Shown: in pieces, positions 45,194-58,245 of the stretch | Layout: each line of letters begins with the position of its first letter | How positions within the stretch are numbered: position 1 is the stretch's first letter | The notes under the pieces: model-generated | Database searches by the model: none | What the model saw: the letters and a program-made list of their open reading frames with translations, nothing else | Told to the model about the DNA's origin: nothing | Translations under genes and position numbers: made by a program | Source of the DNA: Erpobdella octoculata | Taxonomy: Eukaryota > Annelida > Clitellata > Hirudinida > Erpobdellidae | Assembly: GCA_963978895.1 (NCBI GenBank) | Contig: OZ022244.1 | Location: 21,644,492-21,708,491, forward strand | DNA: 64,000 nucleotides | Reading direction: 5' to 3'

Positions 45194-46939
45194 TTTTTTA
45201 CTTTTCTCGTTATTTCATTTTGTTTGTCTCAGTCTCTCAGTGATATTTCAGTAACTGAAACTTTGTCAGATCAAAAATACGACTTTTGTAATCTTGAGGG
45301 GATGGGATGGTCCCATTGGCCCGCCCTAAATCCCCCAGTGTAGAGTCTTTTTGCAAAACATTTTAAAACTTTAGATTTCGAAGACTTGGTGCTAAATTCA
45401 AAGTAATAACCTTTAAGATGATATTATTAAAAGTTTCTAATTGAAAAAATAATTTTAGTTTTGAGAACTTGTATCAACAAATATTCTTTCAAGTTTTTAG
45501 TTTACTGATAGAGCTATCATTTTAATTTTTGTACTAGCAGCATGGGTTGGGTACAATTTTTTGGACACATTGGGTTAAAAAAACTGAATTTTTTAATTAA
45601 CACAAAAAATTAACTGTGGGTTGGAGAATTTAAGAATTTAACGTTTCAGATGGGTCGGTTTGAGAAAGTGGTGGGTTGGGTTGCCAAAAATAGACCACCT
45701 CTGATTCATCCATGTTTTCCCTCTGGCTACGCGCCTGCTGCTGAATTATACCTTTTCAGCCAGGCAGTATCCAGCTTCTAGCAGTCCTCAGAAACCCAAA
45801 GAAAAGAACTAAACTGCTTCTAAAAAGCAATGACGTCATCTGTTCTCAATTTTATTCGGCTTTTCAGGCATGTCCGATAGTCGATAGCGTTTCTGCGATG
45901 ACTAAAAGCAGGTCAAGAAACACCAGGTCAGGTCAGATTTATAACAATTCGCATATTTATTTTTGGGCTAGAATTTTCGATTCAATTTCTTATAATAGCA
46001 AATGCAACATCACAGGAACTGCAAACTTGAAACATGTCTACGTTCCTCGTTTCAATATCAGCTGATCAACTGACCACCTTCCCTTTCACTTCACGCTGCA
46101 TACTTTAAGTCACATAATTAATAAGATATTTACAATTTGTGAACTAGCTCGAGCACAAACTCAGACAAATAAAAAATGCTACTTAATCTTACTTATGTTA
46201 TGTTACATAACAAAAACTATATCTAAGTCTCATCAAAAATGCAGACCTGAGCCTATTGTCGGAATTGAAACTCGGAATAACCACATATATATATATATAT
46301 ATTTGTTTTACTATGACAAGACAATGATCTGCCGTCATTACACTTTAAATAAAGTAAGAAAAAGAATTTCTACATAAATGTCAGTTTCATAAACTAAATA
46401 ATTCTCAACCTCTGTTACAAAAAGCACATCACTGATGGACCACGGACAGCGAATTTTAATTGAAATTCATAGAAAATTGGAAAAATAAACAAAAAAATCA
46501 CATTGAAGAATAACAATAGACAAATTATTTAGTAAAACATCAAGCGACAAAATTTTCGTCTACAAAATATCAACTTAAAAATATCAATAAATTAACTTTA
46601 TACATAAAAAAACAAGTTTTGCAAAAATCCACTACATGCCTCTAAACAAAAAAGACTGCTGCAACAAAAGTTGAGAAAAAGACTAATATGAAATGTAATG
46701 GTAAAACTCAAAAGAAGCAAAAATGTGAAATTATCATAGAAAAATAATGTAAAGATGATGAAAATAGTAAAATACTCGGGTGTTAATTATAGAATGCAAT
46801 AATATAATATTAAGGAATGTTACGACATGACACACGTCACAAACTTACCAAGACAACAAAGTTAAAAAATTTGTTTTAACTGAAAATCATCCTAACCCTA
46901 CTATTACATGACTAGAAAAGGCAAAATTAAATTGAATGA
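45194..46939. other. Intergenic, transposon-like GC patches only
   Basis: Patches such as GGATGGTCCCATTGGCCCGC near 45304 and GGGTTGGGTT near 45675 suggest degraded elements, but no termini could be paired. No gene seen. Confidence 0.4.
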
Positions 46940-49900
46940 TCAAATGATTCCTCTGCTTGTAAGCTTGGCTTTCTGAAAATTTAACAAATAAATTGTTTAA
47001 ACCAAGATAAATATAAAAATTCATAATGCTAAACTTAAATTTAGAGATTACAAACCAGGCCTGCTTTTTTCACTGGCATCGTAGTACACACATTCTTCTT
47101 ATCTTCTTTCAATTTCTTCAGTTTTTCTTGAGCTTCTTGTTGCCTATGCAAAAAAAAAACAGCTTAAAGATTTTGCACGTACAACATTCTGACAAGTAAC
47201 TTCTATATAACCTCTTTTTGTGTAATCCCACCATTACAGTCAATACACAATGCAATTCTATAATATGCCTTTTCAAACAGGATTTATCAGATTCAAAGAG
47301 ATAGTTATTAAAAAACGGTAAAATGATAAATAACTTAGTGTAATCAATCCATTACTATAAACATGATGTAATTTAATACTCCTATACTATCATGTAACTA
47401 CATAACATATCATATAAACACACAATTATCTCACTTCTGTTTCGTATATCTTTGCAGTTCTTTTTTCCAAATATCTTTGAAATCCTGACAAAAACTGAGC
47501 CACATGCCGAAAAATTCTTTCAATCCTTCGTCAGCTTTCGCCGGCTTAACCATGAAAAACTGAACGCACGATTCGTACCTGAAAATTTCAGGTGGTCAAG
47601 AAAAGCAAACTAATCAAACAAGAACAATCCAATGACATGAAAAGTAAAATCAAACTTTTTGTTCACATCAGTTAAATTGTTTTCTTGTTCCATAAGGCTT
47701 GACTTGGCTGCAAAGAAATGAATATTGATAAATAATTTAAATGAAAGTAGTTTTAGTATTTAGCTATAACATATTTGCAAGATTACTCATATACTCATAA
47801 CTTATTACTCTGAAGTTTAGATTGACAATTGCTTTTCTAGGTTAGGTATAATATGCTCAATGAAGACCAACAGTATCAGTTATTTGCCCTGTTGAGAATG
47901 GCAAGGATTCCAGCCATGTCATCCAGTAATATTTATATAAAATTGTTTCAACTGTTCGGTGTATATTAGTAATATTAGTCTCAAGTTTTCAAGCTTCTAA
48001 GCATAGACAAGTGAACTGAATGATGAGGAAGCATAACTAGCTGAAGCAAACTATAGATCTTGAATCTTTGAATGTTAAAAAACTATTTGAACAACTGCAA
48101 AAGCAATAAGATTTGATATATATAGGTATACCATTTATTACAAACTGTTTCATTTTAGTTTGGAATGGTTCCAACGTATCCTGAGATGATTTACTGAGAA
48201 CTCGTTGGACTCTGACATCGCAGCCTGAATAAAATTTCAATGAACTCGTAGATTTATAATTTTAATAAATATAAAAAGTGAAACACATGTTGATTGAGCA
48301 ACGTGTTGTATTGAATAGGCCACATGCTAAGCAAACAGCATGATATGTTGCATAAATTACTAGTTGTGGTTCACAAGAGCTCTTATAATTCTCTTGCATG
48401 TAACAATTAATTAATTTGATTAATTTAGAAATGTATTGCCAACCTTCTAAAGAAGAGTTCAATTTGTCCAACTCAACTCTAATATCATCAAAGTTGACAT
48501 TAGCAGCTTGTATAACATCACCAGGTTCGGGAATGGGTAGTGGAATGTAATCAATAGAGCAATCTTTCTCCAACTGCTGTCTCATGTGTTTCTTGACAAT
48601 GTAATCCAGCAAGCTCAATGAATTGTCCTTTAAAAAAATTAATCTTACACGTTTTGTAATTAGCTAACCAACAATTAGTAATACTTAAAATTAGGGATGT
48701 CACGGGTAGTACATTTTTGGAGTTTTCGGGTTCGGGTTTGTGAAACTAGAGTTTTCGGGTTTGGGTTCGGGTTTGTGAAACTAGAGTTTTCGGGTTCGGG
48801 TTTGTAAAACTCGAGTTTTCGGGTTCGGGTTTGTGAAACTAAGGTTTTCGGGTTCGGGTTTGTAGTTTTCCAAAAACCGGGTTCGTGTTCGGGTACTGGC
48901 TTATGATATCAAATTCCTGGATTGATTTTAAATTTACCTAGTATGTATACATATACAAACGAGAGCAATCAATTCATCCATTGGACATTACACGTATTGA
49001 ATAAACTCTAACAAGTTATTTTTTTAGCTTTTCAAATAATGTGATTTCTTTGGCCGAAGGAGGCTTAATCATTTTAGTTCGATCGTGGCTCGGTCCGGCC
49101 TGATAATCAAACGGATTAGTTGTTTAGCTTACACACTCACCAATAAAATGACCTATTTGTGTTATTTGTTACGCAAAGGTGATAATACAAAACCTGCGTG
49201 GCTTGCGATTAGTATAATACGTTACCTCTTAAATTATTGTAATTATTGAGCTTTATTAATTTTTTTCGCGGCTCGGTCCGGTCGGGTTATCAGGCGGATT
49301 AGTGTCCTAGCTTACACATTTGCCAATAAAATAACTGTGGCGCATACATCATTTATAGACTTTGCCAGTTAAAGTTTAGGATTATGCAAGATTATCTTTA
49401 TAACAAAGGGTCTTTGTTATATCAGAAAAACTTTGAGTATATGAATGAATAAATATAAGGTTATATAACTGAAGTAAAAAGTTTCGAGTCATGGCTATCC
49501 GCGATTTCTTCGACCGAAGGAGGCTTAATTATTTTAGTTCGTTCGCGGCTCGGTCCGGCCTGATATTCAAACGGATTAGTGGTTTAGCTTACACAATCAC
49601 TAATAAAATGACGTATTTGTGTTATTTGTTACGCAAAGGTGATAATACAAAACTTCTACGCTTGCGATTAGTATAATATGTTACGTCAACAAAACTTGTA
49701 ATTTATTACAAGCTTTTATAAAGATTTATTTGTTCACAACTCCGCGTTCGGGTATTAGGCTTATAAATTTTCGAGTTCGGGTTCGGGTATCAAGTTTTCA
49801 CATTTTCGGGTTCGAGTTCGGGTTCGGGTATCATGTTTTGTAATTTTCGGGTTCGGGTATCAAGTTTTCACATTTTCGGGTTCGGGTTCGGGTATCAAAT

Positions 49901-52900
49901 TTTCACACTTTCGGGTTCGGGTTCGGGTATCAGAAAAAGACCGGGTAGTACCGAACTCGGGTTCGGGTACCCATGACATCCCTACTTAAAATAAATTATT
50001 CTCTACTTTGCTTTTGACATCTTTAAGCTTTGACAGAATATCCAGTCCAAATCCATCTGCTTGACCCCTGTTAGTGCCTTCAAATTAAAATAAAAGTATA
50101 AATAAAAAATAAAAAAATTGTCTACATGGAAATGTCTTAAATCTATTTTCTAGCTGTGCAAAAAATGCAATTAATCAAAAATTAAAAATTGTATCAATCA
50201 ATTAATTAATAAAATCTACGTGAGAACTTAAATCAAAGTTTAAAAGCAGTCTGCTTAAAAAGCAACAAAATTGGCGAGTCTTCGTGTCTATTTGGAAAGC
50301 AATGAGTAACAGTTAAGTTGTAAGAGAAGAAGGCATCATAAATATGTACAGCAAAAAATAATAATTATTTGGAAATTTGGATGTTATTGTCAGGTCACAA
50401 TTTCATATCGATCATCAAACTAGCATAATTCTGTCACGATCCTTAATGAAATATTGATAAACACTACATTATTGTAAAGAAAAACTACAGCATTGTAAAT
50501 AAACACTACAGCATTGTAAACAAACACTACAACATTGTAGATAAACACCACCACATTGTAAATAAACAATACATTATTGTAAGCAAAAACTACAGAATTG
50601 TAAGCAAAAACTACAGCACTGTAAATAAACACTACAGCATTGTAAATAAACACTACAGTATTGTAAATAAACACTACAGTATTGTAAACGACCTCCATTC
50701 ATGTAGTTGCCGAAAGCAAGAATCATCGCAAACAGTGACTGTATTTCTTCATTACACATAATATTCTGTGATGGAAAATATTTTAAATTCACTAGTATTT
50801 ACAAGTATTTTCTTAAAGTGCAATTTCAAAGTTTGTTTGACATGTTAAAGAGCTATGTGGAAGCATACAAGATTTTACATCTCAATGAATAAAACAAGGT
50901 TGAAATTTAATCTCAAAATTATAATGCTATAGAAATTTTTTAAATTCACATTTCTAACTAAACTCATAAATATGCTTAGTCAGATTAATTTCTGCTGTAA
51001 AACTCCACAACATTACCATATTAAAAATTGCCCACTGAACATAATGACCCTCACATACATACCTCTATGACCATCTTCACATTGACCAGCCTCTGTTCAA
51101 TACCGGAGAGAGTCTCAAAAAATGAAGATTGAAATATGAGACAGTAACATCGATCATCGAAGCAGGGAATCAATGAAATCTCGTAGATGAATCTAAAAAT
51201 AAAAATTGCTTTAAGATACAAGTTTCACTGCATAAATTATGAATGCCATCAAACACACACACACATACTATAAATAATGTGAAAACAAATTAATACAACA
51301 GTGTAGCATGGAAAGTGGCTTTAAAATAAACAATGATGATGAAACACATCCTTAAATACAGCAGAGAAGCAAAACTATGAGTTGTTTTGAAAAATTTACT
51401 GTTCAGGGCGATCCAATATGGATTCCGGATGAGTGCTGACGTGGTTCCTGATAAGTTCTACTTCGCTCTCATCAGGCCTCTTGAAGATAGAAAAAAGAGT
51501 ATTCAAGTCTCAGATTTGCTTTAATTTCCGATAATGTATTAAAATTGTATGTAAATGACAATAACTCAACATTTGGTTTGTATCGAGTTGCTATTTATTG
51601 TGAGAGTAATTATATAATTTAATACAATGTTACATGATGGTAACATGTATGGAATTACTATTTATTGTAAGAGTAATTATATAATTTAATACAATGTTAC
51701 ATGATGGTTTGTGTGGAATTACTATTTATTGTGAGAGTAATTATTTAAATTAATTCAGTTTGACAATCTTTAGTGTGGCGTGAGTCAGCTGACTGCTAGA
51801 CCACAAAAAATATGATACTATATGATGGTTTGTATGGAATTACTATTTAATGTGAGAGTAATTATATAATTTATGATGGTTTGTTACCTACTTGTTCATA
51901 AAAGGCAGTCAGATTTTCTATTGATAAAGATGACACCTCAAACTCTAACAAAGCTTCAAATAAATATAAAAACTAATCAACACATTTTCTTAATTGTAAA
52001 ACTACCAAATTTAAAAAAAATAAAAATAAAACAACACTTTTATTAATGTTTTCCTTGTGGTGCTTAATAACAATAGGCAATGGTGATACCTGTTTATTAA
52101 TAATAAACAATCATGATATCTGCTTAATAATAATAATAAGCAATGATGATACCTGCTTAATAATAACAATGATGATACTTGCTTAATAATAATAAACAAT
52201 CATGATATCTGCTTAATAATAATCATAATAATAAACAATCATGATATCTGCTTAATAATAATCATAATAATAAACAATCATGATATCTGCTTAATAATAA
52301 TAATAAACAATGATGATACCTGCTTCAATGTCAGAGACATTAAGATGAAGACTTGTAATAAAAATACCAAGAGCTTGAGATCTCTTACTGTCAAGAAGTT
52401 TTACAACCTGCAAATTGTTTTAATTCTTAAAGAAACAGCTGGTGATTTGTCATCTTTTAATTAATTTATGAGTATTAGAAATTAATTTTCCGACTGTGCA
52501 TTCCCAAGAAAAATCGTAGGATAAACATAAACAGAAATTTTATTTTATAATATAAAATTATGTGAAATTTTAATCATATAATTAAAATTGCAATATGGAA
52601 TTTCCATCTTATAAATAAAATTGCAATATGGTATTTCCATCTTATAAATGCAATATGGCGGTTTCAAAACTTACCTCTTTGTTCTTCTTAGATTCATTTG
52701 CCTTCTTCTGTACTGATTTCCTTTTAACAGGTGCTTTGGAAAACAAATCCTCAAACTCAAATAAATCTATTTCTGGTTCTTGTATTAGTTGCCACAAGCA
52801 TAATGAGCTGCAACAATTCAACATTTTATTATAAATCAAAATGCCATGCATATTTCCTGAAATCGTAAATATCCACTTTGTATCAGCTTCCACCACAACT

Positions 52901-55900
52901 TGAGTTTGCACTTGAATTTTCTTCCAGAAAAGTGGTTTCATGGCTGTCCTTGGAGACACTTGAGGTTTTGTAGGTGCTTAGTAAATAAAACAAAAAACTT
53001 AAAGTTTATGTACTCATCAAATTTGTTTCTTCTAAAATAATTTAAAATATACCTGAAAAAGAAGGAAACATTGAACCGAGTGGTAGTGAACCAGGTGGAG
53101 GTGGCACTGGTGCTAGCCCTGGGGGAAATGGTGGTGGAGGTGGTGCTAGCCCCGGGGGAAGTGGTGGAGGAAGTGGTGCAAGGCCTGGGGGTAGTGGTGG
53201 GGGAGGTGGTGCTAGCCCTGGGAGCAGTGGTGGAGGAGGTACTGCAAATCCCGGTGGAAATGGTGGCGGAGGAGGGGGTAGCACATGGGGTGGTGGAGGA
53301 GGAGGAGGTATAGAACCATAGGACTCTGGTGAAAGAGATGGCAATGGTGGAGGTGGGGGTATACTCATAGATGGCGATGTTGGAGAAGGTAGAGGTGACA
53401 AATGTGGCTCAGACTCAGAAAGTTGTTTGGATGTCGGCAATAGAGATGAATTCAAAGAAATCGTAAGACAGGTAGCTGGCAGTGAAGTTGAATCTGAAAC
53501 ACTTGTTGGTAGCAATTTTTCTTGTTCTTTAGACATGACCTCATTTATTTGAGTCCCATTTAAATCCAGACCAGCAACAACTCCGACATCTTTCAGGGGA
53601 ACGGTTGGACTTACTTCAGAAGTTGAAGCAAAACCAAGACTGTTAAATATAAAAGCTTTCAAATCCTCTATAGGTGAGGTTGCTTGCTCACAAAGAGATT
53701 TACGAAGACCAGCTTTTGTGGGGTCAGAAACCTGAATTTCTATTTCTCTCGTTTCAACTGCTGCTTGTGTAGAGCAACTTTTCTTAATAGATGGTTTATT
53801 TCTTGGACTTTCGCCAGATGAAAAATTAAGACTTTCAATGTCAGCTAAAATTCTATACTTTTCAACCTCTTGCTCCAGCTCTTTCAGCCTCAAGTCGTAT
53901 TCAGCTACCCGAAAAGAATGGTCGCCTTTCAGTGTCAACATACTCAATTCGTGCTGCTTCTGAAAAATAATTAGACATTGTTTCTAAAATAATAGATAAG
54001 AACTGGGTATGTTATATCCAAAGTCTGTTATATCCAGAGTATTAAAAAAAACATCAACAAATCACCTTGAAAAAAACAATTATATTTATTGTACACGTAA
54101 TGTCAGTGAGACAGTAAAAAATGCATTACTTTGGTCTAAAAAAGTATGACAAATTCTTTTGTTGTCCTCTAGGAAGCAGCTTGTTTTATGGAAGCATCCA
54201 GCTTATTGTTAAACAGTGTGATTTAAATATGATATAAATAACCTTAATAAGTTCCAGTTCTTCTTTCATTTCTCTTTTGAGTGTGGACACCACGCTTGAA
54301 TTAGCTGGTTAAAATAAGATACATTTACATCATTATATAGGTAATTTAGAGAAAAGTTCTTGAAAGCTATTTTTAGAAGTAACACTGCTGTTGCTATATT
54401 TAGCATAAATTGTAATTCATGAATAATTATTTTAGATTGAATATTGAAATTTAATACTTATATAAAACAGTTTAAAAAATGATGCTGTAGTTAAAAAAAA
54501 AAACAAGCAATTTTTTTATAAAAAAAAACTTTAAAGCACATAATGAGTTCACATCAATTATATTAAACAGAATTGTATAAAATATTTGAACAAAATAATC
54601 AAATTTTAAACTGTATTTTATGCAATACAATCAATGTTTAACTGGTTGTGTGGAAAATTAATTATAAATCAATTAATGTAATTAAGAAAAACGTTGTTTT
54701 TATCATTTAGCAATCAAGGCATCCTAGATTTAATTCAAATTTCTAAGTAATTAACATAATCAATATATTACGAAACAATTATTTGGGAAAAGTTAATTTA
54801 GAGTTATTCAAAGGCTTTTTCAATTGCATACTAATTGAAACAAGATGAAGCATCGCTACCAAAACAACCAATATGACAACAAAAACTAATATTAAAAATA
54901 AAAAATAAGAACAAAGATCTTTTAGCAATATTAATGAAATTAAGAAGTTTAATGTTTAAATAAATAAGCAAACCTCCTTCTTTACTTAGTGAATCATTTG
55001 CAGTTGCAGCTGAACTGGCCAGCTTGTCACCATAAGCAGAATTATTGTTTGGAAATGGCCATGCCTGGATCGGTAGCTTGCCAGGTGGTGTGTCGGAGGG
55101 CTGCATTGCCAGTGTATGAGCCCAGTAATACATGAGGTCAGGCTGTACGTAAAAAGTGAATTAAATAACAATAGACGTAATATTATAAGTAAAAAGTGAA
55201 TTAAATAACAATAAAGGTGATATTATAGATTAGACGGAAGCAAAGCCAATCCTATATTTAAAAAATTGCACAGGAATAAATCCAATAAGGCATAATTAGT
55301 TAGTTTAAATGTTAATTAATCTTAACAGACATTTAATCATCTGGTTCACCAATCAAGTAAACAAAATAAAAAATAAGTATTTTAAAATCTAAATCACAGA
55401 AAATAACTTACAAGTCTAACAATGTGTACAAAAATAACATGTACTAACAATGTATAAAGATGTAACATGTACTAACAATGTATAAAGATGTAACATGTAC
55501 TAACAATGTATAAAGATGTAACATGTACTAACAATGTATAAAGATGTAACGTGTACTAACAATGTATAAAGATGTAACATGTACTAACAATGTATAAAGA
55601 TGTAACATGTACTAACAATGTATAAAGATGTAACATGTACTAACAATGTATAAAGATGTAACATGTACTAACAATATATAAAGATGTAACATGTACTAAA
55701 AATGTATAGAGATTGTACTAACACATCTTTACAGATTATACAAATATATAAAAAAACAAGATTCTGCAAATTTCAAAAATGGAAACAAATTGCTTAAATT
55801 TATTAAAAACAAAAACTATAAAATTTGAAGTACAAACAAATACCTTAAATATTTCCTCTGTTCTTTCGCTGTCGGTCTCCATTTTCTTGATGACTCCGGC

Positions 55901-57333
55901 AGCTAACAAGTAGGTGCAGAATTGGACCGAAAGAAGCCTGTAATCTCTTGGCGTGAGTAATTTGTTCGACTCCCATTGATGACAGTCGGAAAAACAAGAA
56001 CCGAGCCACGATATGAGCATTTGTCCTATGATTAATGCCATTTTTATAATAGATTTGTATGCTAATGGTAGTACCTTTTTATAAGAATATATATCTATAT
56101 ATATAATGCTAACTGACCTTCAAATTTATCCAACCTTTTAAAGTCTAGTTTTTCAGGTATTGTTCTAGGGTAATATATGCTTTCTTCTAAAGAAGCGAGA
56201 GACAAATTATTTATAGAGCATCGAACTTGGCTTTTTTTCTCTGTCTTGATACCAGCTTCAGATTGATCTGAACTTTCACTGGCATATATGTGCCTCTTGT
56301 GAGGCTGACAACTGCTGCTTTTAAAAGTATCGGCCCTTCTAACATCTCCTTTCCTGTCAACTAGCATTAGTTCAGAAGATAAATCCAATGATAAATTGTC
56401 AGCCTCATCATTCAAAACAGTATTTTGCATTTTTATAAAATTATCATCAGTAGTAGCTTCTATTCCTGACTCCAGTGAATACCCAAACTTCGAGGGCTGG
56501 AAATTTTGACTGCTGACTTTGTCCGGCAATTTACCGAATGTAAGTGTTCCATATGGATGACTGGCTCCGTGTATACCTGGAGACCTGGTGCAGGTGTCAC
56601 TACCAGAAGTTGATAACAGTCTAGAAGTAACCACATATGGTCGAGTGTTGATGCACTTGTGATCTGACTTAGATTTCACTTTTGACCCTTCAGCAGCAGA
56701 TAGATTCAAATTTGAATTTACACAGCTGTTACTTTCTGGCATTAGAGTCGATGATGAGATATTGATCTGATCGCAAACACTTGTTTCCATGGAGCTATTT
56801 TCAGGAGCAGACATGTAAGGTGTTTCATCATTGGGACTTTGGCCATCTCGAGCATCACAAAATAAATCATCTAGATCATCCGCCTCTTTTAGAAGATCAT
56901 GTAACTCTAATTTTTTTCCAGAAGAATTATTCAAACACACATCTCTAGCAGTAACAACCTTACCATCATCACCATCTGTATCACTTATCGTTTTTACATA
57001 GCAATTATTGGGTGGTATTACAGCTGTTTGGGCCAATTCATTGTGGTTGCCTGAATTGTTGTTTCCTATATTGGTGGTAAAGGCAGAAACAACGGTTTTT
57101 TCCTTATTATTAACAGACATTTCTTTCAAGCTAGAATCAGGAGTAGCTATATTCTGTTGCTTTTTCGATTGTTTTGCATTACTACTTTGTACTTTTGACT
57201 TGTTTTTGGAAGCAAATCCTTTAAATATCTTAGTTTTTGGAGCAGTTCCATTGCCACAGTCATTTGAAGGATGAGTAACAGACTCCTGTTTTGCACTTGC
57301 ATCAAGCCCTGAATGACTACTTTGTTGACCCAT
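46940..57333 (-). CDS. FMN-type formin (formin-1/2, cappuccino family), about 1288 residues
   Basis: Nineteen exons, all phases consistent. Upper-lower bounds: 57333-56118, 56025-55844, 55142-54974, 54304-54243, 53959-53053, 52976-52877, 52807-52675, 52407-52320, 51953-51892, 51479-51400, 51192-51063, 50765-50693, 50077-50007, 48627-48444, 48224-48132, 47707-47656, 47578-47435, 47143-47056, 46972-46940. It nucleates and elongates unbranched actin. MGQQSSHSG is a likely myristoylation site. A long disordered N terminus precedes KFEGQMLISWLGSCFSDCHQ and LLTPRDYRLLSVQFC, the FMN-specific region. FH1 (about residues 740-845) has tandem PPPPPLPPGLA repeats that recruit profilin. FH2 runs from MKPLFWKKIQ through EPEIDLFEFEDLF, GNYMNGG and FFGMWLSFCQDFKD. 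The C terminus is basic (KKAGLKAKLTSRG), where FMN formins carry the Spire-binding tail. Introns hold a hAT MITE and several minisatellites. Confidence 0.93.
48692..49984. mobile_element. hAT MITE, 1293 bp, TTCGGG-rich, perfect 8-bp target duplication
   Basis: Inverted termini TAGGGATGTCACGGGTA and TACCCATGACATCCCTA. CTTAAAAT flanks it at 48684-48691 and 49985-49992. Both subterminal regions are built of GGGTTCGGGTT units. Inside, a block of about 180 bp (GGCCGAAGGAGGCTTAAT, GCTCGGTCCGGCCTGATA, GTTATTTGTTACGCAAAGGT) occurs at about 49046-49226 and 49499-49680, with a degraded third copy near 49260. No transposase. It lies in the intron between formin exons 13 and 14. Confidence 0.95.
50455..50692. 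repeat. 21-bp minisatellite abutting a formin splice donor
   Basis: About eleven copies of AAACACTACAGCATTGTAAAT-like units. On the transcribed strand the array begins within a few bases of the donor of formin exon 12 (GGAG|GTCGTT). Confidence 0.9.
51590..51890. repeat. Intronic tandem repeat, about 70-bp unit
   Basis: Four imperfect copies containing GGAATTACTATTTATTGTGA and GAGTAATTATATAATTTA, in the formin intron between exons 9 and 10. Confidence 0.8.
52060..52325. repeat. Intronic tandem repeat, TAATAATAAACAATGATGAT type
   Basis: About eight imperfect copies of a unit of about 30 bp ending GATACCTGC, just downstream of the donor of formin exon 8. Confidence 0.85.
55437..55715. repeat. 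28-bp intronic minisatellite
   Basis: About ten copies of a 28-bp unit with ATGTACTAACAATGTATAAA then GATGTAAC, in the formin intron between exons 2 and 3. Confidence 0.92.
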
Positions 57334-58245
57334 TTTTTAAATTATTTATATAAAATCGTCAATCTTTAAAAACAGTTCACAACACTGAATAAATAAGTAA
57401 TATATAATTATATATTTCCGTCTTATTTTAATTCGCCCAGAACAAACCAAGCTCATCATATGTTAAAAGTAAGAGAAATAAAAACAATTATTCCAGACTC
57501 CGCAAACGGAGCGATGAGCTTGGATCGACATTCATGTTTCCAGGCTGGCATCATGCATTGAATACTTCTCTAAAAAAACGTTTGTCCTTACCTTGTCAGA
57601 TGTCAGTTAGCCTGAGTAGTTAACACAATTTAAATTAATTTGACTCTTTAAATGACAAAGATTTGTGAATCCGAGTTTTAAAATACTAAAATTCAAATAA
57701 AAATGAACTTTTTCAGTCGTCTTACATGTCTTAAAATTCGACCTCGTGTGCGCTGTCGCGGTGATACTTTCTATTATACTAATTATAGAAAGGACTATAA
57801 TAGTCCTCTTTATATATTATTATAGTATAGATAGGTAACAATTTTACTCATATATTGATATATATCTTATATATGATTTTACTCTATAGCTTTCGTGAAT
57901 CGTGACATTACCTATCTGGCAGACAACCGTCGGCCGCATTTTCTAGACTTTCGTCTTGCTATATAGAATGTCATAATATAGGATAGACGAGCTCCTGCTT
58001 CATTCTATAATCTCAATCTCAATCTACAAATTTTTGACTGTTTAACTTGACACCGTGACAGATATCTTTACTGAGATTTTTTAGTTATTTAGGACATTTA
58101 AGAGCTAATAACGTTTCAATTTATTGTGTCGTCTAATTCTCATTTAACATTATACTTGTGACGTCTGCTGTACCGACACCTCAAGAACCGTTGGTCGCGT
58201 AAACTTTAAAAAATTAAGGATTTTCGGTCTGCAACAGCTAAGTAA
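57334..58245. promoter_or_regulatory. Divergent intergenic region, formin / calcineurin-B-like
   Basis: 912 bp between the start codons of two divergently transcribed genes, so it should contain both promoters. Short AT runs and a GACAAACGTTTTTTT-like patch are visible, but no convincing TATA or initiator could be assigned. Confidence 0.45.

Noticed and set aside
48700..49980. Telomere-like TTCGGG repeats
   Set aside because: They lie within a hAT element with defined inverted repeats and a target duplication, and are interrupted.
53071..53313. Plus-strand Val/Glu-rich protein
   Set aside because: It is the antisense shadow of the formin FH1 exon.
57008..57274. Plus-strand hydrophobic protein opposite formin exon 1
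   Set aside because: Antisense shadow of a well-supported coding exon.
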